This document shows, one piece after another, positions 25,702-36,479 of a stretch of DNA of 64,000 bases (positions are counted from its first letter, which is position 1; each line of letters starts with the position of its first letter). A program made the translations under genes and the position numbers. The notes below the pieces were generated by a model. The model saw only the letters and a list, made by a program, of their open reading frames with translations. It was not told where the DNA came from and ran no database searches. Where the stretch lies: assembly GCA_038501625.1 (NCBI GenBank), contig JAZAYU010000223.1:310001-374000 (forward strand), read 5' to 3'. The DNA comes from Corbicula japonica (lineage: Eukaryota; Mollusca; Bivalvia; Venerida; Cyrenidae).

Positions 25702-28700
25702 CTGAAAAAATGAATTATATATAAACTACATTACAGGACAATCACTAAACATTTGCAAACATATATTTGGTAAAATCTCAACTTCTTGTTTAGCCAGTGA
25801 TGAATCCTTGGCCAAAAATTACAGAGCTTAGGCTGACAACAGTATCCATTATCAAATAGCTCATTGGTTTAAACTGAGCCCAAAAGTGAGCCCAGTCAAT
25901 CAGAACTAGAATTTGTTGGCTGGTCTGATATAGTTACTGTAAAATAGGTTTATAGCTATATACACATTTAGGTCAGGCAAGTAGAAATTCAATCACACTT
26001 ATCCACCTGGACGAGTAACATTCTCACTATCTTCCAAAAAGAAAATGATTGTAAATGTTTGCCGGGAAAGTAGATATTCAGACTGGCAGTGTGAATGAAA
26101 CTTAAACTATTTTCGAGGCCTGTAAATTAATGTTACTAACCTTGACTGATAAAATTATGTCTATTTCAGTAATTGTTTACTTTCAAGCTTTTCAGAACAA
26201 CAACATGTTATTTTATATAACAAAGATAACTTGCTAAGACATTTATAATTTAACACATACCATCTTGTCTAAATGCGAGACCTATAGTAGCAGGGGCTTG
26301 CGCTCTAGCTGTTGCACTGGTAAATCCGCAATCCCCTAATGTCTTATTGTCATCTAATGGCTGTAAAACATGAAGAAAATCACAGTTTCAACAAGGAATG
26401 GTTTAGAAGGAGACCTGGAACAAAAGTCTCACAAATATGTACCCAGAGCTCCAGATAATTTTTAGGGTAAAGGTTAATTACCCCTAATTTTTTTCCAAAA
26501 GGGTATTTCATATCTTTACATTTTTCCAGAGGGTATACAAGATTTTAGAAGGTGTTTTCCTCATTTTTTTACTTTTAAGGGTTATTTTTGATTTTTGCAA
26601 TATTCTCTCTCGACTTAAACCATAACTTTACTTGCATTAAGCATAAAATTTACACTTAGCATAAAATAGTAACCAATTAATTAAAAATTTCCTTTAATAA
26701 TGTTATGTCTCTGCCTTTTTCTGCCTTATTGGCAACATTCGTCACTTATAAATACCCTAACAACTTAGTTTGTGTCTTTTGTTTCATCCCTCGTAACATA
26801 TTTTAAGATACTATTGCCTGTTGTTTCTTTTAATTTTAGAGCATATAATGCGATAGACAGCTATTTTTAATTTGGCTTTGAATGGCGGTAAATTGGCTGC
26901 ACTTGATTCATTATAGGCTATATAATCAAACAATATGCACATTGTATATTGATATTGCCAGTGACTATTGGAACACTCTCTTTTAATTTTCATTGCGTTT
27001 TCTTCAAATTTTAAAGTGCTTTTACGCACATAAGCACATTATTTGGAGCTCTGTGTACCCAAGGCTATCCTTATCCTTGAAAAATTGTTTGTTTGCTAGG
27101 AACCAACAATTTATTAAAAAATGCCCGGCTCAATTTTTTACTCTTCCTGTGTTTTAAATTTTATTTTGCTCTATATAGGTAAAAAATGTAACTTCCCTAC
27201 CTATCTACCACACAAAAATTGTGCAATTGCAAACAAGAAATTGTTTAAGGTTGGTCAAACATCTCCCTAACTGTAGGAATAGTTGTTGATAATAGATTTA
27301 ATGAAGACTGTTATGAATCTAAGGTTAGAAAACTCATCCTAGTGCAGTCAAACTTACATAACCATTTGCTCTATAGCCATGTCTTAGATCAACCTACACA
27401 TCTTTACAGTCTGATCAGGATCTTCACAAGTCTAATCACTTTTAGAATCACAAGCATATTTCTGACCAAAAAAGCAAACAATGCAGTTCCAGTGTGCATG
27501 TGCACGCTGATCTGGATCTACACTGGTTGCAAAATGGACTATAAGCCCTACCAATGGATTAAAGAAGTTACTGAAGGGTTAAATATGAACTGCAGACACC
27601 TCCTGGAACAACCGGTGACTAGGCTGGTTAGTGTTGGACACTATTATAATTGCATAGGTACTATCTGACCAAGCAAATGAAACAAACATGTACATCAAAA
27701 AGAAAAACTTATCCTTTTAACAGCATTTCTATTGACAAGATGTAAAACGTTATTCTTTTTGATTGTGTAGTTAAATTAGTCAAGTACACTACCTGATCAT
27801 CTTTAAATAGCCTTTGATCTTCTGTTTTCTGTTTAACTATACCCTCAACAATTTTCTTAACTTCTAAGACTGTGGTCGACTCCTTGGCATCCGTGAAAAT
27901 GGTGACCTTCTTCCGCCGTATCATCAAAAACACATCCTGAAATCCATACAAACTTTCACTGATGCAGAAGGGTTTCTAACTATGTATTTGTACTAAGAAT
28001 TTTACTTATTGAAGTATTATAATACAACTAATGCCTCAAACAAAATGTATGACCAAACACCTAACATTGATAATGAAGCCTTTCTGACAATAAAAGCAAC
28101 TCCAATGTTTTATATTTTTATTGTTTTGTTGTTTTACTAAATAACTTGTATAAGACACTATTTTTACACACAAGATGAAAATAATTCAGTCTGAAGCTAA
28201 TTTAACTCATTTTAGTATGGTTTGCAACATTAAATACACTGTAATGTCCCAAAATCTGGTCTGTTATCATGTATTATGTCTGGTCCATAATGATCATGGT
28301 CGGTATCAAGACTTTCCAACCCCAAGTTAATTTGTTGCACTTTTCAACAACAAGACTTTTCAACCCCAGAAAGGAAAAATTTTGAGACTTATCGACCCCA
28401 AATATATTTACATAGAAAGTATTGTTGATGCTTTGATGTAAAAGAAAGTGAAAGAAAAAGGTTTTGTTTGATCAATTATTTTACCTCTACAGTTTGCATT
28501 TCTACTGAACATATCAATATTTAAAGTGATTATGAAGGCAAGTATAACATCAAGGTCCCTGTTTAAGTTTATGACACATGGTTATTGTATATCCTCGACT
28601 GCCGGCGATTCGGGGACATATTTGTTTTAGATCATAACAATCAATAAAGGGACAAACTAACAGCATAAATTGTATATATCTGTTAAATTTAATCTATTTA

Positions 28701-28805
28701 CCGCTGATCTGTATCAAAAATCACCCAGCGAACACATTCTGGATTATTAAATGTCTGCAATGTTAACATAGCTGACAGGTGGCCGCTATTTTTTTTCACT
28801 ACCAT
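25586..28805 (-). CDS. ELOB: Elongin B, complete gene (4 coding exons, 120 aa)
   Basis: Join of 28803-28805, 27793-27936, 26261-26360 and 25586-25701 on the minus strand, all with GT-AG junctions and consistent phases. Residues 2-80 form the ubiquitin-like fold, starting [20 protein letters not shown], then [20 protein letters not shown]. The C-terminal tail carries [14 protein letters not shown], a strongly conserved Elongin B signature. At 120 aa it matches the usual length of about 118. Elongin B pairs with Elongin C in the transcription elongation factor SIII and in Cullin-2/5 ubiquitin ligases with VHL or SOCS-box receptors, in the nucleus and cytoplasm. The intron-2 region holds a TIR element and a family A copy. 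All key regions look intact, so the gene is presumably functional. Confidence 0.95.
26261..26360 (-). CDS. ELOB: ELOB coding exon 3
   Basis: A 100-nt exon between TTTTACAG and GTATGTG, entering phase 0 and leaving phase 1. It encodes [20 protein letters not shown] and [13 protein letters not shown], matching the second half of the Elongin B ubiquitin-like domain. Confidence 0.95.
26444..27053. mobile_element. hAT-like TIR element inside ELOB intron 2
   Basis: A 610-bp element has inverted ends CAGAGCTCCAGATAAT (left) and the complement of CAGAGCTCCAAATAAT (right). TGTACC borders both sides. CAGAG termini are typical of hAT transposons (known), but the target duplication is only 6-7 bp as read, against the usual 8. 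The interior is AT-rich. A 72-codon minus-strand frame at 26811-27029 is not recognisable. Probably non-autonomous. Confidence 0.65.
27390..27530. repeat. Family A MITE, diverged copy
   Basis: It has AGTCTGATCAGGATCTTCAC and TGATCTGGATCTACACTGG in the arrangement of the family A elements at 36-45 kb, without preserved ends. It lies in ELOB intron 2. Confidence 0.6.
27793..27936 (-). CDS. ELOB: ELOB coding exon 2
   Basis: A 144-nt exon, phase 0 on both sides, after GGATTTCAG and before GTAGTG. It encodes [20 protein letters not shown] through RLFKDDQ. It aligns with human Elongin B from residue 2, so the initiator Met must come from another exon. The in-frame MYGFQ codons upstream of the acceptor are intronic. 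Confidence 0.95.
28803..28805 (-). CDS. ELOB: ELOB coding exon 1 (start codon only)
   Basis: Exon 2 begins at Elongin B residue 2 with phase 0, so exon 1 must end exactly in ATG before a donor. On the minus strand ACCTAATG|GTAGTG fits at 28803-28805, just inside a segment with a CRE-like site and higher GC. Two upstream ATGs are followed directly by stops. An ATG-only first coding exon is inferred from phase; other ATG|GT sites in the 0.9-kb upstream interval are possible. Confidence 0.6.
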
Positions 28806-28819
28806 TAGGTTCGCGGAAA

Positions 28820-28827
28820 TGACGTCA
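28820..28827. promoter_or_regulatory. CRE-like palindrome TGACGTCA near ELOB start
   Basis: A perfect TGACGTCA, the consensus cAMP-response element bound by CREB/ATF proteins, lies 15 bases upstream of the proposed ELOB start. Position next to a housekeeping-gene start makes a promoter role plausible, but a chance occurrence is possible. Confidence 0.45.
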
Positions 28828-28999
28828 TCCCATAATGCTTTGTAAAAGTTACATTTAGGCCATTACCAATTGCAATTAATTGGTTCAGATGCATATAAAG
28901 TTTAAGTCAGTTAAAAACCTGAACAATCAACAATAAATTAATGCAATAAACAGTTATAAATGTATAACTTATGTACATTTGCTTATAATGTTATTTTGG

Positions 29000-29242
29000 T
29001 TACTCTTCCTTGCAGTGTGAACAGAAGATCTTGTCATCTTCTCTTACCACGCTTACTTCAGTGCAGAAGCATAGATGAGTCCAATTCAGACATGGCCTAC
29101 CATTAATAATACCATCACACTGGGCCCATTTGGTGAAAAATATAAGAGATGTAGCACCAGAAACCTCCTTTGGAGTGAATAAGTTGCAAAATAAAAAATT
29201 AAGTAGGGGGACTGAAAATCCGACAGTAAAAATATGCTTGGC
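29000..29242 (-). pseudogene. Unrecognised cysteine-rich coding fragment
   Basis: Eighty open codons on the minus strand end at TAA 29000-29002. The last part reads KWAQCDGIINGRPCLNWTHL then CFC and VREDDKIFCSHCKEE, a pattern of paired cysteines with a tryptophan and a histidine that looks like a small zinc-binding C-terminus. A possible acceptor (AATTAG) lies at its start. I do not recognise the family. Similar Cys-rich tails occur in transposon proteins, and there is no matching upstream exon, so a relic is likelier than a host gene. Confidence 0.35.
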
Positions 29243-29713
29243 CTAATTCTTAGATCGCGCGCTATTTCCATATATCATATGGAAGTTACTACTACTACTA
29301 TTGCAAAAGAAAAATGAAATTTCAAGTTGTTGATGTTTTTTGGTAAAAAATGGATTTTTAAAGTTTGGTGATTTTGGCAATAAGGAAATAAGGTACTTTT
29401 ACAGGTTCAATAGTTTTAAAGGCTCTAACCTGTTTTAATCTAATGATTTTTGTCAAAAATTCAGATGTCACAGTACAGTAACCTCTTGTGTAAACATTCC
29501 CACGGTCGCACATGCGTTAGAATAATTTTAGTACGAAGTCACATGAAAAACAAAATGTCTGCAAATGCCGGGAAGTCGCTATTTCAAGGGAGTTGACGAT
29601 AATTGTGCCAGAGGGAGCTTGTCACTGATCACGTCCTTGTTATCTCGTAATAAACAGGAAATGTGTGACTTCTCAGTAGAATAAATATTATGTTAATCAC
29701 ATAACCTTAAACG

Positions 29714-29771
29714 ATAAGACCCGACATAACATAAAAATGAAAAACTGATAAATATGTTATGTCAGGTCTTA
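29714..29771. repeat. Short inverted repeat
   Basis: ATAAGACCCGACATAACAT and ATGTTATGTCAGGTCTTAT are inverse copies with one mismatch, separated by about 20 bases. Confidence 0.8.
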
Positions 29772-31374
29772 TTTATAGCACTAGGGTTAACCTATAACAT
29801 AGGACCTTCTGCCAGATCTTGACCGAAATGATCCATAGCCACAGCAGGGTCTGGTTATATAGTACCCGCCAAAAAAATTAAATTACCCCTCACATGATAA
29901 AGAGGAAAATCAGATATATCATTTTAATTCTCGATCATGAGTGTAAACAAACAACACTAATTTTATTTTAGCAATGACGAATTCAGTGATTCGAGAACAA
30001 CAGAATGAAAATCCATGGTTACAAAAACAGTTGATTTAAGTACAATGGTTGGGTACTATAAAATGGATCATTATTTGCGAAGTAAACCCCAATGATCTCG
30101 TGTATTTGATGCGATTCTGATGAAGAACAAGACTTAGTTGCCAAATAACGGAAATATTCATACCATGATAAGTTTTGTGTAATCAACACAAAACGAAAAG
30201 CGCCACCTATGGTTATAGCTAAAACCCTGACTAGACAAACGTCGGAAATAAACCTAAACATGACCTAGTCGGATAGCTTCCGAATCAAATAGCCCACAAG
30301 CCAAAACGTCCTCATTTTGGTAAAACACCTTGATTTTGACTTTGCAGAAAAACTTATTCAATAAATTATACAATTTAACTTTACAAAATAACGATAAAAG
30401 TTATTTTTTAAATTTCTTTCTTATGATTCTGTTGCTTTTGTAGGCACAAATTCAGGAGTATTGGTTTTTACACATTTGTCACCTACTAATAAGGTGACAC
30501 ATGATGCAGTGGGTCACTGTGTTTAGAGAAAAAGCCCCTGGCAATAAAGGGTTAATTTCCGTGGCGTTGTGTATTTGAAAATGACTAACTTTAATTTGAT
30601 AGGCGCATCTGGAATTAGGACATGCATTCAAAAGGGATTACAGTCAAAACGGCCTCACGTTAAAACGGATTTGTTCTAGAATGTCAGTGCAATGACAACT
30701 CAAGACGGCCCTTAAATCAGAAAACATTTTAAACAGAATGCTGGAAAAGGTGTACAATGATAATTAAATAAACACTGACGGCAAAGAATTAAACATTTAA
30801 TTAATATACCAATAGTTTAATGATGAACAAAAAAATTACCAAAGTAAAGAATTAACTATTAACTATTAGCATTAGTTGCTTGTATGCACCACAATTAAAA
30901 GACCAACTGGGCAAGTGACGATCTTGTAGAATTTCTTTTCTCACACGCGTAAAAAGAGTCCTTTACACCTACTCAACATGACACCATTATTTTTGGGACA
31001 GACTGACAAGTGAGAATATCCTGTCAATTACTGGCAATTAACAGTAACGCGGTAACGGGGTGTTCAAAATTGTATTACACAGTGTGATTTAAAGTTCTTA
31101 AACAAATTGATGATGATTAAAATGAAGAAAAGTTGTTAAATAAAATTTTTGTTTATTAGTTTAGTGAAAATTACTGTTAGAAATTTGTTAATCTATATTA
31201 ACATCTGTAATATAATAATTATTAAATATTAATTAACATGATTAAATTAGGTTTTCCTTAAATACACAAAGCATGCTGTTTTACAAAGAAATTTAATATA
31301 ATTATAAGAAAAATCAACTAATAATTATTATAGACACCTGTACAAATTAGTATGATAATCAAATATTGTCAATC

Positions 31375-32962
31375 GAATGTAGGACATAATCCCCTACGGA
31401 CAAAATCCCCTAGTCATACCTGGACAAAATCCCCTACATCAGTTTTCCACTGGTGGACAAAATCCCCTAAGTAAAAAATCCCCTACTTTATAAAAAAGTA
31501 TAAAGTCAGCGATGGCATCAGTTATCTTAGAGAAACATCCCCAGAGTGTTTAGCTAGTATAGTAGATTATTTTAACAGCACTTATGTATCTGGTGGCTTT
31601 AAGACAGTGAGGGGTGAGAAAAGCTCACTAAGGTTTAGAAGGACTCCTCCAAGGTTTCCCCCACACACATGGAATGTCCATGAGGCTACACTCAATGACC
31701 AAAGCAGAACCAATAATGTGTGTGAGAGTTGGAATAATGCCTTCAAAACATTAGTTGGCCATTCAAACCCCAGTCTATAGTATGTAATAAACTGTCTACA
31801 GAAAGATAATTGTGACGTTGAGACTGTGTATGAACAACACTGCCAAGGACTCCCCCCAAAACGCAGAAAAAACAACAAAAAGAACAATAAACAGCAACAG
31901 CGACTTAAACATCTGTGCAGACTCTTTGTGAGCAAAGAGAAGTCCCTTGTTGAGTTTATGGAGGCCATAGGAAATTGTGTGAGGCTTCACTGAGTTCCAT
32001 GAAACTGTTGTAGTATAATTCTGGTTATAAAAAATGAATTGGCAAACTAGTATTGTAATTGATGGCTAAATGTTTTATTTTTATTTAGGCAAATAGTATT
32101 CTTTGATAAACATTTTTAAATAAATTAAGTCAACAATTATTTTTTGTCTTCATGACTGTATTCAATTACTAATAAATTACTAATAAAGTCAAACATCTTT
32201 TCACTTTTTGTTGCTATTTATCAGTTTATCACAAGTTCTTCATGTATATATAAACTTAATGTAAAAATATAATAAACAATTTTCTGATAATAGGTGGATT
32301 CCTTATAATTATGTGCTGATTTGCTTTGTGATGAGTTTTAATTTACAGTTTGTTATTTTATGTGGACAATTCTCTGATAATAGGTAGATTCCTTATAATT
32401 ATGTGCTTTGTGGTGTGCTTTAATTTACGTTTTGAAATTGTGCATTGTATGTTTTGTTTAGCCTGTTAAATATTAAACTCTGAAATAAAATTGCAAAATG
32501 TTGTTGTTGTTGTTGTTAAATATATAATGTAATGATCACCATCAAGAACAATAACAACAAAACACACATTTAAAATAATAGTAAAATTAATAATATTTTT
32601 TTAACTTCAGAATGTAGTAAAAAAATGTAAAATCTACACAAGACAAGTACAGTTATTTATAAAGAAAACACAAATAACAGTTTACAACTTCCTCTTTTAA
32701 CCACATCAGAGTCCTTCCAGATTTTACTTATTTTAGTTTATGTCTACAAGATTCCAGCTATTCTAGAATGGAAATAGGAGTATTTCATGAAAAACATTGT
32801 CAAATAAATACTAATTTTACTATGTAGGGGATTTTGTCCGTAGGGGATTATTTATACTAGGGGATTTTGTCCGTAGGGGATTATGTCATGTAGGGGATTT
32901 TGTCCGTTTTCTTGAAAATATACCTAGGGGATTTTGTCCGAAGGGGATTATGTCCGCATACC
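31375..32962 (+). mobile_element. Inner Mutator-like element (MULE) with 9-bp target duplication
   Basis: TTGTCAATC occurs exactly at 31366-31374 and 32963-32971. Between them is a 1588-bp element with inverted ends carrying GGACATAATCCCCT followed by repeated GGACAAAATCCCCTA units, four to five per side. The interior holds the 3' part of a transposase gene (31513-31993). MULEs typically create 8-11-bp duplications. The element is internally deleted, since only the transposase C-terminus remains, and it landed inside the older element at 30635-33435. Confidence 0.85.
31513..31993 (+). pseudogene. Broken MULE transposase, C-terminal part
   Basis: Reading through gives YFNSTYVSGG, RFPPHTWNVHEATL, RTNNVCESWNNAF, a Lys/Asn/Gln-rich stretch and a stop TGA at 31991-31993. 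The W-N-V plus RTNN-x-E/x-W arrangement is typical of the C-terminal region of MULE/FLYWCH-associated transposases. It is broken: TAG at 31778-31780 falls where a Trp codon is expected, and there is an apparent one-base frame change near 31563. The DDE catalytic region is absent, so the copy cannot be active. Confidence 0.7.
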
Positions 32963-33254
32963 TTGTCAATCAAGGATGCGCGGTGGAAGATTAAAAATGG
33001 CGAAATTAACCAGACTGAATACTGGATGTCTTTTTCAATGAACAATATGCATTAATTTTATATTGGACAATCATTGTTTTCGATGAAAATAAAACAAGTA
33101 TTAATTACAAATTTTGACCAATCACGGAATAAATGAACTTGTATAGAAAGAAGAAACCAAGAATTAAACGAATTGCCATGTACTCATCAAGAGTATTAAG
33201 GCATTATAAAAGATACATTTTTTTATTTTACTAACATAATATTTAAAATTTATT

Positions 33255-33415
33255 TTAAAATTGAGGCCGTTTTGACCAAAAAATGAGGCCGTTTTGACTA
33301 AAAGTGAGGCCGTTTTAACCAAAAAAATGTGAGGCTGTTTTGACCAAAAAACAATCTGAGGCCGTTTTGACCAAATAGTGGCCGTTTTAACCAAAATGAG
33401 ACCGTTTTAACTTGA
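33255..33415. repeat. Tandem subrepeats at right end of outer MULE
   Basis: Roughly 22-26-bp units of GAGGCCGTTTTGACCAAA with variable A-runs, about seven copies. The left end carries only one to two such units, so the array expanded on one side. Confidence 0.85.
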
Positions 33416-33444
33416 CGCAGTTTTAATCAGCATCCGTTCAAAAG

Positions 33445-34498
33445 TGCCATGCGTATAAACTAGATGAATACATATTATTAATGCATATAACTGGTGACTA
33501 GTTTATTAAAATTGTCTTAAAACTTTATATTAAAATCCCACCATGCTTTTCATGCTGTAATTTCTATATGAAAATGCTTTTATTGGAAGGCAGTGCAAAT
33601 AATTGGTTTATTTGGATATTGAAACCGTATGATTAAAAAACAACATAGAAATCCATTCAATAACTCATTACTACAATATCATGTTTCAAATTTCAGAATT
33701 GGAAAATGAATTTAAATAAACTTTTTGTAGAGATATGCATCTTGGTTCAATCTGTTTCATGACTACGTTTTGACAAACTGTTCAACAGGGTTCAGCCTAT
33801 TCGATCGATAAACACTTGATTCAAGTAGCACAACTAATTGTGCGCAACAAGGGCTTTTCTATATATACGATGTCCGCCCTTCGCACACTAATTTTCCTCC
33901 TTTTTGTATATGCCAGCAATAAGAATCTGTATCGCAACTTTTGACTGCTTCAAATACATGTAGTTTATAAACCTTATATATCTTTAAAAAAATTACATAC
34001 CTGAAAAGCTTATTCCAATTAGAATCAATATATGTGATACTTAAAAAAAAACTTGTTCTTTTATAATGAAAAAAAAAACAACTTATAAACCTCCACACAT
34101 GTCAACAGTTTAAAAAATATTTCACTGCTAAAAGTCTACCTAACTGTAGACTTTCGATTTTTAATGGCAAGTATAGTCCTCTTGTATTGCGTTCTAAACC
34201 GACAACTGCTGTGTGGCAGTCTTTTGCGATGACATTAATGTAATATTTGGTGTGGATTTTAGCGAAACCAAAGATTAACAACAACAATTTTGCGGGATTT
34301 TTTCGTTTTTTTTTGGAATTTTGGAAATGGTAAGAACTCACTGAAAAAGTAATTGAATTATGGAGCAATATCTCAAATTTCTGATGAAAAGCCCTGTAGT
34401 ATCTAGGTACGGATGAAGTGAGACAAATCAACTGAATGTTTATTCTAACCAGACCACTGTATGATACAGAATATTGCCAAAGAGTGTTGACCACACAC
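33445..34498. other. No gene or clear repeat seen
   Basis: AT-rich sequence. Minus-strand open frames at 33859-34098 and 34102-34494 have no recognisable protein character. Confidence 0.4.
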
Positions 34499-35065
34499 CA
34501 GGGTTTTCACTAGAAATATTTTTAGCAGGCCCAATGTATATTTGAGGCTACCTGACTGTGAGCAGCGAAGGCGTGCAGCGATGCTAGGGGGTCCGAGGGC
34601 ATGTTAACCCAGAAAATTCTGAGTGTTTTATTGACTTTTATTCTCACTTTTATTGACATTTCAACACATTATGAAAATATATTGATCTTTTATCTCCCAG
34701 TATTTTCCTTCATTAACTTAAAATTGAAAATTTGGAGAACAACTATGATCAGATTTCCAATGCTCAGTTACGTTTAGGTTACTTCACATTTGATTAGAAG
34801 TCTGTCATTAAAAATGCTACCTACCTTAGAGTATGCTTCCTCAGAATCAGAATAGGAATCTTCAGAGTTATCACTCAAGTAAATGTCAAGATTTAGCTTT
34901 TTAATGAAATCTAATAATAGTTGTTGTTTTCTGTTCTAATTTTATACCATGGAAATACCTGGTAATTTTTGTTAAAATATTTTGTCAACTTTTGTAATTT
35001 GACCTGACCCAAAAACATTTTAGGCGGTCAGTTTGGGCGCCAGTTGGTTCCTAATGAAAACCCTG
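34499..35065. mobile_element. CAGGG-ended TIR element with exon-like insert
   Basis: Inverted ends CAGGGTTTTCACTAGAA (left) and the complement of CAGGGTTTTCATTAGGAA (right). The left part has a GC-richer AGCAGCGAAGGCGTGCAGCG block and GGGGGTCCGAGGGCATG. The same terminal motif in a shorter element occurs at 55425. hAT-like by its CAGGG ends. The flanking CACAC on both sides is too simple to call a target duplication. Confidence 0.6.
34825..34910 (-). other. Exon-like acidic segment inside a TIR element
   Basis: On the minus strand an acceptor-like TTATTAG and a donor GTAGGTAG bracket 28 codons encoding KKLNLDIYLSDNSEDSYSDS then EEAYSK. Acidic serine-rich peptides of this kind occur in many proteins and in transposon N-termini. 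It lies wholly within 34499-35065 and is opposite in strand to NFATC2IP, so I take it as element sequence. Confidence 0.3.
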
Positions 35066-35245
35066 CACACGTTTACCAGGTTCACATTTACTGACTTAAA
35101 AAGCGTAAAAAATAACTTAAACTGGGGATAAGAAATGTTTTAAAAGAAATGGAAAAAAAAGCGTGTTTCCATTCTATTAAAAAATTAAACACGCGTTTAT
35201 TTCCATATCCTTGACTGACGACAATTTGCGGACATATTTAAGTTT

Positions 35246-35900
35246 ATGACAATAAAGGGACAAACTTCCTACATAATGCTAAGTTCCCACTGCCGATCCC
35301 GATCATCCCGATCCCCTAAATTTCCTGATGGAGCCCGACCTAGCTCGTCTAAAGGTGTATACATGACTTCTTTTCTACCTCTAGTCGATCACACACGACC
35401 CCCACACTATTATTCGCGACTCCTTCACAACGTCAACCCGACAATCTTACCAATTTCAGCTCGATCATTATGACCTTTACAAGGCCTCAGCTGGATCGCA
35501 GCCAGATCTTCACCCTACCAGCTTAACATGGTCGTACTCGGGTCGTAGAATGTCGTGTGCCGAAACTTTTTTTAAAACTTCAAACACTGTTGGTCTTTAT
35601 TCATTTCATCTTGAAACTCTAAGTTTAGCACTCATGGAGATTGAGCAGTTACAGTTGTGGGCCAGATGGTTGGAACTCCAGAGAGACAGGGCCATGGCTT
35701 TAATTGTGTTTGAAGAAGAGGAAGCGGCAGAGGAGCGTAGGACCAGATGACGCAGGCAGCCACGGCCCAGAGAAATCTGGGTAAAGTGATCATGTGTGGT
35801 TGAGTAGCGGTCGAGTAGCAGTCTTGTTAATCTGGACACCAGTCTGAATAGAGGTTGAGTTGATTGTGTTGCTATCGGATAATACTCGAGTAGAAGTCGA
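35246..35900 (+). pseudogene. Possible Harbinger-type element relic
   Basis: The region is GC-richer than its surroundings. An open frame (35550-35750) contains MEIEQLQLWARWLELQRDRA, an EEEEAAEERR run, a stop, then RRQPRPREIW in frame. A short acidic/basic start followed by Arg-rich RRR..R.W is common at the N-terminus of PIF/Harbinger nuclease-like proteins. No catalytic core follows. Recognition is weak. Confidence 0.3.
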
Positions 35901-36271
35901 GATGATCGGGTACAGATGGGGTAAAATACTTTTAGGATCCAAATACTTGAAATTTAAAAGAAATTGTGCCAAGATTACGGAATTAAACCCATAGCATTCA
36001 CTATTAATATGAGAGTTAACATCCGGTGCCTCGTTTTGAAAACGTGTTTCGATAACAATTGGAAAAAATGTTATGCGACGGAGAAATGTAAAAAGGGTCT
36101 ATAACAAAAAAGTAATTATATTATTTAACATAGGCCCACATTTCAGCTATTTGGAAGCAGGCAACATATGTGTTCCAGAGAATACCAACTTCTAGAATGA
36201 CTTTTAAGTTGTATGATTTTTGAAATATCATAATCATCGTGACTCATTCATGCATTTATTTTAATTATTAG

Positions 36272-36479
36272 AGTTCCAACAGTGAAGATGAAGAATGTGT
36301 GAAACCGAAAAAAGTGAAGTCAGGGAAGCGAGGGTTAAGAGGGTTTGCCAGTCGCAAGAATGTGACAGCTGCCACAGAACACACAAGCGTGTCAGGGTTC
36401 TACACAGGCTGTGTGAAGAAATGCTTAAGGAAAATAAATTCTCACAAAGAGGAGATGAAGGTTGCGCTACAAGATGAAG
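36272..36479 (+). CDS. NFATC2IP: NFATC2IP exon A (first one found)
   Basis: Acceptor TTAATTATTAG, donor GGTAAGAA; ends phase 1. It encodes SSNSEDEECVKPKKVKSGKR and more Lys/Arg-rich sequence. The alternative acceptor two bases on would change the start only. It does not begin with a plausible Met, so at least one exon lies upstream. Confidence 0.75.

Larger units (their letters stand above)
30635..33435. mobile_element. Outer Mutator-like TIR element, split by a second element
   Basis: The ends match over about 34 bp (roughly 25 identical): GGATTACAGTCAAAACGG at the left and the complement of GGATGCTGATTAAAACTG at the right, both continuing to GTTAAAACGG. ATTCAAAAG (30626-30634) and GTTCAAAAG (33436-33444) form a 9-bp target duplication with one mismatch. 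Near the right end are six or so GAGGCCGTTTTGACC subrepeats. A 9-bp duplication and subrepeated TIRs suit the Mutator superfamily (inference). It is older than the 31375-32962 insertion it carries. Removing that leaves about 1.2 kb with no recognised transposase. Confidence 0.7.

Noticed and set aside
31582..31968. 128-codon minus-strand frame
   Set aside because: Antisense of the MULE transposase relic, whose plus-strand reading gives recognisable transposase sequence.
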